A DNA stretch of 64,000 bases, from NCBI RefSeq assembly GCF_902148855.1, contig NC_043966.1:29258647-29322646 (forward strand), written 5' to 3'. How positions within the stretch are numbered: the first letter of the stretch is position 1; the number at the start of each line of letters is the position of its first letter. The notes beneath the pieces are model-generated. The model saw nothing but the letters and a program-made list of their open reading frames with translations, was not told the origin of the DNA and made no database searches. Of this stretch, positions 24,570 to 36,692 are shown piece by piece. The position numbers and the translations under genes were made by a program. Source of the DNA: Sphaeramia orbicularis. Lineage: Eukaryota > Chordata > Actinopteri > Kurtiformes > Apogonidae.

Positions 24570-27496
24570 TAAGACTTTCGCCGTTTCCCCCCCTTTATTT
24601 TTCGCGTATTCGTGTTCGCGGCTAACGTTCTCCTCAGCTGTTAGCTTGTCTTCAGAAGGCTACAAGTCAGATCATGTTGTCAGTGTGGTTGACTTAGCAG
24701 CATTTACAACTCGACATGCAGGATCAAACCAGCTCGATCTGATTACTCATAAGTCAGCAATGCCAGGACTTAAGTTGGCATTTTAACTGCAACCTGCAAA
24801 CTATTTTCTCATAATCGATTTGATAAAGTCTGGCAGAACAGTGTTGAAAAACAAAACATGGGCTTCTGTGTGAGACTATGTGTCAAGTATGCCTGAAATC
24901 CTTAAAAGGAAAACAACGTGAACTGGGCTTAATGTGGGTGTTTTCAGACAGTAATAAGAAGTACTCAAAGCAGATATTCTTATTAAGTTATATATTAGTT
25001 AAAAATATGATGTGTTTTTACATCTATTATGCTAAAAGCAGCATTACATTCACTGGGATAACTGTATTTCTAGTTAAGTATTAAAACCAAATTTTGTAGT
25101 CTTACTTTCTTTTTTAAGTAATTGATTTTTATTTGAGAAATTGTCTCCCTCCCAAATTCTGTATGTGACCACAAACAAACAAACAAACAAACAAACAAAC
25201 AAACAAACAAACAAACAAACAGCATCTTGATCCTGGGTTGTTACTCATTATATAGACTCAGAACTAGAGATTTAACTTGACAACATATTTTGACATTACT
25301 TAATGATATAGTGTAACTATAGTGAAGGACTCTAGGGTAAGACCTGAAATAAACAGAATAAAATAGAATAGAATATGTTTATTTGTCATTCTAGCATGTA
25401 CAGTGAAATTAAAATGCCATCTAGCACAAACCATAAACCATCATGAAAAAAAACGAAACAAATAAATATGATTAAACAGCTAAAATAAGAATAAAAGGAC
25501 AAGCACAAATGTACACATAACCACACATTCCTATCATTGCATCATCCCAGTATTGCACCTAAGATTGTATTATTGGAGTAGTTGTTATTGACTATTGTTT
25601 AATCCAAACCTTGATTTAAAAAAACAACAACTCATATTTCAGTGTTTGCCCCCAAAAGAGAAGGGGTCAGAGATGCAAATTGTGGAAGATTTATTACAGT
25701 TCTGGATAATGATGTTACAATCCAAAACAAAAAATATTTCTTTGAGCTCCTGTCAAAGTTTGAAAAAGTCTTTAGATCGGTTTAATCTTGTCCATTTATA
25801 CAGTCACAAACCTTCTTTTTAAACATTTTTTGTCAAACACACCTTTGTCTTATCCCCTTATAATAAACTATTCTACAGAAAGAAGTAAAAACAACTTGTC
25901 ATTACATAACCTCATCTCTAGCTAACAAATATAAACGCAAGTATGCATCATTGTCCTACACTGTCATCATATGGACCAAAAATATCTTCAATGGTTCATA
26001 AAGCTGTGACATACTCCTACCTGTTGTCCTTAAACTCTGTTGACGTCTTATATAAAACCTGTGTATGACATAAAACTGAAGTGAACCAATCATAGTGACA
26101 GCTTGTTTATTAACTGTGTCATTTCCACACACAGAATAAATAACAAAGTCGCTCTTGTCAACCTGACCACAGTACGCTTGGAGGAATCGAGGAACCTGCA
26201 GAACTTGTCTGAGCCTGCCAGCAGCAGACGTGTACTGTGCAATGGCTCTGTTAACCCTGCATAGGCTCCCATCCATCTCTGCTCCAGTGAGTTCACTCAA
26301 CCCAAAACTTGTATATGCAGTCTTCACTTATGAAAATATAGTTTGCTCTGTCTATGAAAAGGGAATAATTTAAGCCTAAAAGAACTGTTCATGCTGCTCC
26401 TGGGTGTAGACTAGATGTCCACTGCTTTTATTGATGTTATCTCTACATTTGCCTAAAGTGGCATAGCTGCTTGTTTTTCAGTTTCCCAGGAATTTGTTTG
26501 CACAAACACGCCACAGCTTTAGTTGTTATCAAAGTTAATCTCCCATTTACATGCATTAACATTGACTGTATTGCATAATTTGTCTGAAACCTCACCGCCA
26601 CTGTTAAACACATTCAGTACATCACTTATCATTGTATCATATGGCTCTGTCTCTGACTTTTTCTCTTCTCATTTTGTCATTCATTAAGATGATTTAACGC
26701 TATGATTAAAATGCTGCCCCTCAAAAAACCCACAGGATGTATCATTTTGACAACACCACAAATGACCTGACTGTGGGTCCAAAACAATTATTTTGCCTAT
26801 TCTGCCACTTTATCTAATCACTCTGCTATCTTAACTTGTGTTTTCTGCTTTTTTTTCTTTTTCAAACCATCATCGTTCCTTTTCCTGGCCCCTGCCCACT
26901 TCTCCTCTTTAATTTTTTTTCCTTGACTCTGTCTGGACTTGTCAGTTGCGTAACAGGTAATGTTACTGTCTCAAGTGTCTTTCTCTTGAAACCCTTGTTA
27001 CTACAGCTACTTCTGTCTCTCCGCTCTGCTCACTTGCTTTCTTCCTCCTCTCCTTGCACTGTATTTCTATGTTCTTTAAGTTCACTGCTTCTCTTTGCTT
27101 TATCCCCCTCCCTGCTTCCTTCCCTTTGCACACATATCACTCATATAAGTCTTCCACTTCTTATCTGTATCGCAGCACATTTCACTCCAGTGAACACTGA
27201 ACACTTCTTAGATCATTTGTTTCTGCACTTCCCCAAACACATCACACACTGTCTCTAATGCTTGCATCTCATAAAATGATTTTTTTCATCATATTTGTCC
27301 TCACAGATGCATTAGAAACAGTGTCACTCTGTAAGAATACATAAGAGGTTCATTCAGCTTTGATTCGTCAGAAAATCCTTCAGAGTGTTGTGACGTAGTG
27401 CAGCAGCACTGCTGACTGTTTATACACCAAAACAAAATCACAAACATCACAGAGGCTCATTGTCTCCTTGATAAGGCTGTTTTGTTCTTTTTTCAG
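24570..27496 (+). other. ssh3 first intron, with simple repeats and a LINE-like fragment
   Basis: This contains an (AAAC)n microsatellite at 25172-25221. At 25360-25440 is a fragment with ATAGAATAGAATATGTTTATT and TACAGTGAAATTAAAATGCC, resembling the 3' tails of teleost LINEs. A pyrimidine-rich tract lies at 26830-27250. A small exon supplying the ssh3 start codon may be hidden here; I could not find it. Confidence 0.4.
25172..25221. repeat. (AAAC)n microsatellite in the ssh3 first intron
   Basis: About twelve uninterrupted four-base units. Confidence 0.95.
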
Positions 27497-30400
27497 GATG
27501 AAAGCTTCCAAAAAAGAGGGCGACTTCAGAAAAGGTACAGCTCTTTGAGCTGTCACATTGTTACTATCCTAACAAAACTATCACAAGATACTTTGATCAC
27601 AGCAGCATCAAATTCAATTTTCTCTGTCTGACTGTAGGGAGAGCTTCGCTCTCGTAAAGGGGGCGGTGCTTCTGCTGGAAGAGGGTCAGAGGGAGGGCCT
27701 TGATGAAGAGTCTCCTCCACCTACATCTCCCCTGAAGCAGAGTGAGAACACGTCAGACACACGGCACAAACAGCTTCATGCTATGATTGAACAGCTCAGA
27801 CCAGAGGACACCATCAAGCTGGTGAGCTCTCAGACAACAGGTGTTGGAAATTAGTTCCATGAGACTTGAGAAATATCATTTGCAAAAAGTACGTCTTTTT
27901 CCTCAAATCAAATCTCAATTTAGGATCAAGAGATGTTGAGTTAGATAACATATTGAACAAGAAGTGAAGAATCCTTTGCTTCTTTGTACAAAGTCCCTAA
28001 GTATTAGGAGTACCACTTATCAAGTCAGTGCACAGTTGGAATATGACATGACACCTCAGGGAGACATAAATATTTTGTAAGCAATGTAGAACAAAGTGAT
28101 CCATTGCGTTACTTGTAGAAGTACGTGGGGCTTGGTTCAAAAAAAGTTGAGACACCCTGGTGTGGACTGAAGGTTGAGGGTTTTCAAGTGTGGGCACGTT
28201 ATGTTATAGGGATTTAGTTATTTTAATACCACAACATGCTTTCTCAGTTACATTTTCTATCAAAACCACTTCTCTCCTGGCACTGTTTTCAAAACTGGCC
28301 TAGCACTGGCAGAGCTTCCTATGCTGCCAAAGAACTAGCCAACCAACTAGATAACTTCTACCCCTATTTTAGACCAATAGTAGAATCCATCTGGTTGGTC
28401 AGAGTCAGTGTACAAAACAATTTCTCTTATTCATCATGCTTCAGGACATGTGCAAAGTATTCAATTGTACATGTCTATATTGCGATGAAATTACAAATGA
28501 TTGATCAGCCTTGTTTCCTGCCATTGTAATGATTGGCTGATGTGTGGATCGGTTCTATTACTTTTGTTTTCTCCTCATCTTTTTCAGTGCACTCACAGAC
28601 AGCTAGCGACAGTTTGATTTTGACTTTACTTCACCTTTAAAAATAGTATCACATTCCCAGGTGACTATTACTGTCACATTATACAAATGTTTGTACTGTT
28701 GAGTAACTAAACCTGAGGAAAAACAAACTTGGACTTCATGATATTCTTTGCCTTAAGGATGAAATAATTGGACGTTTGTCAATATGAAGAAAATGATATT
28801 CAAATGTGAGTGTATGTGATTGGCTACTGCTTGCATATCTGCTTGGATATTGATGAAAACACATTACTCATTGTTAAATACACTGTTTGCTTTGGAATTG
28901 GATATTGGAAATATGAAATATCCAAGTCTTGGAGGTAAATGACGGCATGTGTAATAAAGACAACACAGGTTTGGTCCTTTAAGTGGACTGTAGCCAATAG
29001 CTGGGTTACTCTATAAACATAAATTGACTTCCCTGATTTGATTTTCCTGTGAAGGCCAAGGAAAATATACTGCAGGGGATATTTTGTGTAATCATCCACG
29101 TTTATCAGAGGTCATGTTCCTCACTTTAGCTTTGTTTCCCTGTCCATATGGCCTGGAAACTGTCTTGCAGGCGGTGCAGTTGGAGTCTGTCAACCCCGTC
29201 AGAGTCAGGTATCTGATCGTTGTCTCAACGCTCGGAAACAAACAAGAAAGCATTCTACTAGGCATGGATTTCCCCAACTCAGACAGGTGTGTGTAACCAA
29301 TATCACGGTTTCACATGAGCTTCACTTTCCAGTCATTTAACAATTTCTGCTTAATCTTTGACCAAACAAAGGCCATTCAGCTGATTTCCTCCTTGTTTTG
29401 TTTTTGGTTTTTTTTGTAGTGATCTGTGCACCATCGGCCTGGTTATGCCCATATGGAGCGACACACAGGTGTATTTGGATGGAGACGGGTAAGAAACATT
29501 GGAAAAGAAATGGAGGATTAAATTAAAAGTGTTAAATCACAAGTGAGGACTTTGTGAGGCTGCAGCACAGACGGTACAGCCTAATGTCTGGGATTCTGGC
29601 CAGAGATAATATGAATGAGTAATGACTCTATTTATGGAGTTGAATCACTCTCCATAAATTACAGCTGATCCTATCACTAAGTCCAGTCCTTGCACAAGCA
29701 TGTAGATCATGTGTCTTTGCAGTGAAAAGAAAGTAAAGGGGTTAGTGAGAGTTTACTGGTGGCAAGTTGGGGTTAATCTCAGTGTTTGTAGTAAACTGAC
29801 TCCAGAAGCTTAAATTTACACCTTTACTAAGTTGGAGTGTTTAGTGTGTGATTGTATGTTATTCTAAACCTTGTAGAGTTAAAACCGAAATGCATGGTTT
29901 GCTTTTGACAGTAAGTGCTGCAAAGAGGATGTAGAAAAAAAAAAAGTGTCAGTTTCAGAGTTGGCACTGAGAGTTAAAAACAGTAGTGTTGACACCATGA
30001 GGTAGGTCTGCTGTTCAGCTAATCTGTTGTCACATGCCAAGTGTCGAACAAGACATTTTTGATGGGTTTCTGTGTTATATCAGCATGTTCGACCTCATCA
30101 AGCTGCATCACACATCCAACTGCTGATTTTCACTCTGCCTTCAGATGATTTTACACCAAGCATCAGCTCATTTGCACTGAATAATTGAGTTATTTTTCAC
30201 CATCTTTATTGTAAATCTACTTAAAAACATATTATTTCTCAGAACTTACTTCCTCATTTACTTTTTGTTCTCTTCCTCTCTGGCTGTTTTTCCTTCTATT
30301 TGACTTATTATTTAACTTGATATCATTATTGTTTTATATCCATAGTGGTTTTAGTGTGACAACAGCAGAAGACAAAAGGATCTTTAAGCCTGTTTCCATG

Positions 30401-33400
30401 CAGACCATGTGGTGAGCACAAACACTCATAATGCCCCTCCTGTGATATTCAGCTTTAGATCCTTAAAAATTTCCAAAGCCTTTTCTCACATCCTCTTGAC
30501 TTAATGTAGTGATATTGTCTTCTCTCCGGCCTTTACATTGCTGTAAGGTCAGTACTGCAGGTGTTGCATGGCTGCTGTGAGCGGGCAGTGAAGGCAGCAG
30601 TGATCCCAGGTAATGGCCTTGAGTGGGCTCAACACTACCACCAGCACGTCGAGTCTGACCGCTTCTGCCTCAATGAATGGGAAGCTATGGATGACCTTGA
30701 GTCTGTCAGGAGGGACAGTGAAGGACAAAGGTGGGCCCATCTTTTACTTTAGTTTCTTCTTCTTATTATTATTATTATTTTTTTTGTTATGGGTCTCTCC
30801 TAGATAAATAGTAGCTAAATGTCACTTGCTCTTGTGTGGGCAGCTCTGAAGACAGAATGTCCAAGGAGAGACTGATCAAAGAACACTTGAGGGACATCAT
30901 GATGACTGAGGACCTGGACAGCCTTACGTCTAAAATGGTGAGCTATATGGACAGATAAGCAGTGCTAGTCAACTCAAAAGGTTAGTTCAGTTGTTTGAGG
31001 AACTTATCCATAATCAATGTATTGATGCAGTTCATGGTATCTGGTACACCTCTAGTTGGCAGAAGCAGACAACAGTACTGGCACAGAAGCAAAGGGATGT
31101 ACTGGTGGATGGGCACAGCAACACTATATTTTAACCACATGATAATTGGGTTTGCAGTGTTTAGTATTTTAATGTTAAATACTTTGACTGCTTTTCACTA
31201 CTTTGCTGAACTGACTCAGTGTTCCCATGTCCACATACTCCCGTGTTCTTTGAAGTAAAGGTTTCTGTCACAGGAGTTTGGTGACTCTGAAGAGAACTGA
31301 TATAATAACTCTAGTTCCCCTTCAGAAAGAGCTGTGTGAAAGGAAGGTAGTAAGGAGTAAATATACTGAGCAAAAATATTAATATGGAGTGGAAAAATAT
31401 GGAGTTGTGATTTCTTACAACCGGCCCCCTCCGTGTCCACATGAATGTTGCTGAATGCCAGATGCCACTACCATGCTCTAACAGACAGTAATCTGTACCA
31501 CACTGATCAACAGAAGAAACTGTGTGGATTTAATATATTGTGCAACACCTATTGCTATTAAAAAGTTAGTGTCACATGGTGCGTTTATATTTTTGCTCAG
31601 TGTATATTCTTAGTATGAGTATATTTAAACTTTCTGCAGGTGGCTAAAATACTTTGCACTGCTGCCATGCATTACTGTGGAGAGCATTGCTTTGCTTCTC
31701 CTCTGGTTCTTTTGTATGCTTCTCCAAACTGACTGCAATCTACTGCAGGAAAGACACTGACTGGATTCATTCACTATGGATCCAGTCATGTAAAGCTAAG
31801 GTCAGCCATTTACTAAACAAGTGGACAAGAAAAAATAAAATGAAAGGAAATAGTCTGAGCATGGTGGGTATCTTTACTTTGCTCCTGCAGGTGCACGCTG
31901 CCCTGCAGACCAGAATAGGATTCGACATGAGACCCTATAAGGAGTACATTGACAATGAGATTCTGGTCACGATGGCTCAAATGGACAAACCCTCCAAAAT
32001 ATTTGACTACCTTTACCTGGTGAGTGTTTGCTAATCTGCAAGTTGGTCATTATTAACAGAGTTTCATCACCACAGTGAGATAGTTTAGTCAATAAACTGA
32101 CGGAAATGTGTTTTCATCAGGGTGCTGTCATGTGACTCTGACTTCCCCTTTGTGGAAGATCTGTTTTCACTGTGATAGGGAAGACCAAATTTTCTTTTTA
32201 TTTGCTCTGCCCTTAACTGAGTTTTGCTTTTCTTCTCTGGTTTCAGGGCTCTGAATGGAACGCAGCTAATATTGAGGAGCTGCAGAGAAACAAGTCAGTG
32301 TTTTCACCTGCAACATTTTTCTTATACTCTGTGTATTTTTGCAGCTGCTTAGACTACTTTTCATTGTTTCGTGTCATTAGATACACATTGTGTTTTGCTG
32401 AGTCACCGCTGTGGTGTTTAGCTTGTGTTTGTGTGGTTTTCAGTGTCGGGTACATTCTGAATGTGACCAGAGAGATAGACAACTTTTTCCCCGAGTCGTT
32501 CACATACATGAACATCAGAGTTTATGATGTGGAAGCCACTGATCTGCTGTCTCACTGGACCGACACTTTCAACTTTATCAACACGGCAAGGTAACAAAAC
32601 CCCAAGTGCCCACACAAACAGAATTCCGAAAGGATTCCTGTTTTATAAAGTACTATTAGAAAAACACACAGCTTCCATTCTTGAATCTAAATAAAGATGA
32701 AAAGTTACATTGGGCTTAGTATTTTCCTACATCAAATATGAAAGGAGTTACTTTTGCAAACTTGAACAGTACTATCCCCCCCCTTTGCTGATCCTCTTTA
32801 CCCTTTTTGTATGTTTCATGTCATTCTTGTAGTTTGTTTGCCACAACAGCTTTGCAAGGTTATGCTATAAATGTTAAAGCCATTTTCTTTCCTTTCCTTC
32901 CTTTATTTGACAACACTCTTGTAAACATTGTTCTCTGAGTGGCACTAAAATGACTATTTGTGTTTCCTTTCTGTCACTTCCTGCTATTTTTCTTGGATAT
33001 CTGCAGATGTTTGATTGAGCTTCTCTTGATTTCTTTGCACTGCAGAAAGAGCGGGCAGGCGGTGCTGGTGCACTGTAAAATGGGCGTGTCTCGCTCTGCG
33101 TCCACTGTGATCGCCTACACCATGAAGCACTATCGCTGGCCTTTGGATGTAGCACTGGCCTACGTCAAGGAACGCCGATCCATCATCAAACCTAACGAAG
33201 GTTTCATGAAGCAGCTCCAGACCTACAGTGGCATCCTCAACGCCAGGTCAGACATGACATAAGGCTGAATACTTTTGCTTTTTTGCCATTAAATATACTG
33301 TTTTCAGTTTTAAGTATTTAATATCTGAAATGTATCTATTTCTGGATCTTTTTCTCACCTCCAGTTTACATCTAGACACAGTGTGTATATAATGTTGGGT

Positions 33401-35193
33401 TTTGAAACTTACTGCTACCAATTACACCACTGGTATTGACTATTCTTAATGGAAATGCAGCTTTTCAGTGCCACTGAAATGAAGCAGACTACAAATTAAC
33501 TGACAGCTACGCTGATAGCAGAGAGTTTGTATTGTGGTTTTATTAACAATGTTTTAGTGATGTACATTTAACTATATTTTAAAGGGGTTATATGTAGTGT
33601 TGATATTCCAAACTCTCAACAGCAGGTAGAAATTGTATACCAGAACACACCTAGGACATCTAGCATTTATATATAGTATTATATATAAGTATAGTATATA
33701 TATAGTATTTTGTGACTGTCTTTGACTCGAAAAGTAATTTCTTGGTGGTTTTCATCCCATCTTGTCTCTGCCTGACACTTTGGTCAAAGGCCTTATGCTG
33801 TCAGTTTTCCTCAACATGGAAGACCAGCAGAGTAATACAATACTCCCTCTAGTGGTTGCATATATATCTACATATATACTGGATATTCAGTTCACGTCTA
33901 CAATCCAGTTCATTGGTGTCTTTGGCAAAACTTTAGAGCTATTTATTATTTACACTGTAATTAAACTTTTATGGCTTTTTTTTTAGATATTTGAAACAGA
34001 AATACTTAATATAATCTCTTCAAAGTCTAAATATTTCCAGAAGGTCAGAAAATATTTTTCTTAATTTATTAATGATCTGGAATAATGTTGACTGTCATTT
34101 TGTGCTTTGGTAATGTTTAAGAACAGGTATCATTTTGATATCAGAAGCAGTTCCTTGATACCCAACCCTGCATGAATGTGAGCTCCTGTGATGGTTGTGA
34201 TTTACACTCAAATTTATTGTTGGTTCAAGCCAACAGCGCCACAGTACGCTATGGAGGCGCAAGTCAAGAGACCAACGGCAGAAATCACTACGCAAGGAGG
34301 AAGCAGAGGACAGTGGAAAACCAGGAGAGGAGGAGGAGGATGAGGGGCTTGATGATGATGATGATGATGATGATGATGAGGAAGAGGATGTAGAGAGTGA
34401 AGATGAAAAAGATTTAAGTAGCCCAAATGACTCAGACGACACAGGAGAGGTACAGACAGTTCATTCACCTGTTACATTCTGTTATCAATTTGATGTATTA
34501 CAATCAGAGAGGGGATATCTTGTATCATCATGATTTACTCTGTTAATATTCCAGGTATTTCAAGATTCTGCTCCTCCATCTGGAACTGATCAGGAACCTG
34601 CAGCATCAGGACCTGCAAGCGTTAATCCTACCATCACAATAAATGAACCTGGCAAGGTGCGAACACAAATCCACTCACATTGTATTTTGAAACAAGTATC
34701 TCGATATCCTCTGTTTTTATGTTGATCCTACTTTATCTGATTGTTTATATATATTATTTTATTTTATTTTTTTTATTTTAAGGTTGCTTCAAGTGTTAAT
34801 CGCAGTGGCAGGATGAACCTGTTTTCTCTCATGCAGTCCATTAGTGAACTAGACGATGACCAAAAAGGAAATGACCAGGTAAGGGTGAATGTTGAGAGGA
34901 AAGACTGTAAAGTGACAGGTACAGTGACGTCCATCTGCTGTCCTTATTTGTCTTTTTTATGTAAGTGTTTTTACAGGCTACTTCTCATGGCAGTATACTG
35001 ATATCTTATTTTAGCAGCTGTGTAAACAAACCTACCGCTCCTGCGTTCTTTTTCATAGCTGCCTGGCAGTCCGAGGCGGTCTCCAGTGCAGCGGAGGCGT
35101 AGTCATGGGCGACGGGGTCTGATGCACCAGAAAGCATGTGTGGATGTTTCACCAGAACCTCGAAGCCTCCAAGAAGGCGGTCAAAGCAAATAG
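27497..35193 (+). CDS. ssh3: Slingshot protein phosphatase 3 (N-terminal start not located)
   Basis: Slingshot phosphatases dephosphorylate and activate ADF/cofilin and so promote actin turnover. Fifteen phased exons are 27497-27534, 27638-27821, 29171-29286, 29420-29488, 30346-30411, 30548-30730, 30844-30937, 31891-32019, 32247-32293, 32444-32590, 33046-33246, 34230-34449, 34555-34656, 34783-34878 and 35059-35193 (608 residues). In order they show the N-terminal slingshot domain (LWSDTQVYLDGDGGFSV-like, here MPIWSDTQVYLDGDGGFSVT), a DEK_C-like segment (TEDLDSLTSKMVHAALQTRI) and the dual-specificity phosphatase domain with signature HCKMGVSRSA (Cys codon 33074-33076). A short acidic tail has a nine-Asp run. 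The start FQKRGRLQKRESFALVKGAV matches human SSH3 (QRRSRLQRRQSFAV), and the short tail without the long SSH1/2 C-terminus agrees. The frame is open at its 5' end with no ATG, so a first coding exon is missing from this annotation. Confidence 0.9.
31364..31602. mobile_element. Tc1-type MITE in an ssh3 intron
   Basis: The ends are TACTGAGCAAAAATATTAAT and, inverted, CACTGAGCAAAAATATAAAC, each next to a TA dinucleotide (31362-31363 and 31603-31604). This terminus is the one I know from a common teleost Tc1-like transposon. The 239-bp interior retains no transposase frame. Confidence 0.7.
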
Positions 35194-36467
35194 AAATAAC
35201 GTGTTGAGGAGACGGTAGAACAGGGAGCTTCAAGAGGGAGATGGATGGTTTAAAGAAGGTAATGGATGCTGCGAATTCACAGCCTGAAGGAAAGTGAACT
35301 GTCGTAACATGCCAAGGTTTTCATACACCACTACTGTCCAGCACAGCTTTATATTTGAGATTATTTACAGATGATGCAAGTTAACTTATATTTAGCAGTT
35401 CTTGATGCATCTGGAGGGTTTTTATACTGCTGCAGTATTGTGAAAATAGATCAAGGACATGGTGGCTGAAGTCAGTGTCGGTAAACACTGGTGTTTGCAG
35501 TTTAGTCAGTGTTTGTATCCTGTTTCACACACACAGATGTACCTGTCTCTCCCTCTGTGTAGCATCCATCACCCTCTTAAGCTCCTTTGTTTCCTTTTTT
35601 GCTGTGTGTCACCACTCCACAGAAAATATCTATGCAATTACTGTTCTCTTTGACTTTCCTCTGAGGCTGTATGCTGCCAAACTAAGCTAAAATGTAACGG
35701 TGTTTTTTTTTTTTTTCATGTTCTCTTATTGTAAGTCTTTTCACAAGACGTGCTCTCAAATGGAGGATTTTATTGTATACCACTGTATCGAAGTTGTGCA
35801 TCAAGGACCAAGTTATGGCCAGTTTTATGGCACAAGCCTGTTTGCCAAAAGATATACTCCAACGTGCCAAGAAACTCGTTTCTTTTTCTTATATCAGTGC
35901 ATCAAGAACTAATGTTACCCATTGTATCTTATTTCAGTCTGTCAGGGCCGTATGAGTGCCTTCAAACTGAGAATGAGAAAAGCTGGTGTGGTGGTGGCTG
36001 CATATTGTATGTATCTTTTCTTTGTATGATTGCAGTATAAATGTGACTTCCAAGTTTTGCATGTATGCATGATGTGTGTACACAAGTACTGACACATAAT
36101 TGCTGATAACCTGGGTGCACGTTCTTTGTTTTGTAATGACTTCTGAGAGCAAAGTCTTCAGGGTTTTCTTGTGTATTTATGATCAAAGTAAACTGCTCAG
36201 AATACCGTTTCCAGAATTATCATCAATCTACACTGAGGTGGGATATTTTCATTTCATGCTGGTTTTAATTTTTATCTAGTGTATCCAAGTGGAAGCTAAC
36301 ATTATTTAGTCTGCATGCCCATCATGCACTTTATAATCACACTGTTCCCACTGCCTGAGCCAACATCATGCTGTACTGTGATCAAAATGATTGATGAATT
36401 TCTTCTTTCCGCTTTAATGTATGAAAACTCCACTGTCTGCACCTCACAGCGAGCACTATGAGAGAAA

Positions 36468-36473
36468 AATAAA
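36468..36473 (+). other. ssh3: ssh3 poly(A) signal
   Basis: AATAAA lies about 1.3 kb after the ssh3 stop, just before the mrpl18 3' end. The 3' UTR from 35194 contains no further exon that I recognise. Short open frames near 35459-36040 lack any protein resemblance. Confidence 0.6.
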
Positions 36474-36692
36474 TGATTATACTCAAAGCAAAGGTTTTTG
36501 TTTCTTCTTTAAATAACACCAGACAAGAGCCATTTATGTTCAGAAATATATTCACAAGAACAGACAGGACTAGATCCTCTTTAGGTGGTCACACAGTGCT
36601 GGTTCATCCTTGTGTTACACAGTCATAATTCACAATTGTAAAGAAAGGGCTACAGTACAGACTCATTTTACAAAACAGATCTGCACCTAAAT

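Noticed and set aside
24463-24786. A 107-codon plus-strand frame starting MVKPPLWKAK as the ssh3 N-terminus
   Set aside because: A strong donor interrupts it after 35 codons, and joining to the recognised slingshot exon is out of frame. It does not resemble any slingshot N-terminus.
25172-25221. Regularly spaced repeat that might suggest a CRISPR array
   Set aside because: It is an uninterrupted four-base microsatellite with no spacers, in a vertebrate intron.
25956-26327. Two overlapping minus-strand frames of 68 and 123 codons
   Set aside because: They have no recognisable motif, no splice sites in phase, and lie within the ssh3 intron next to LINE-like sequence. They could be an unrecognised repeat, but a gene is not supported.
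26836-27258. A 140-codon frame rich in Leu, Ser and Phe resembling membrane segments
   Set aside because: It is produced by a pyrimidine-rich intron tract. There is no splice support and no recognisable family.
33655-33720. TATATA-rich tract after the ssh3 phosphatase exon as a promoter
   Set aside because: It is a low-complexity AT repeat inside an intron with no downstream first exon.
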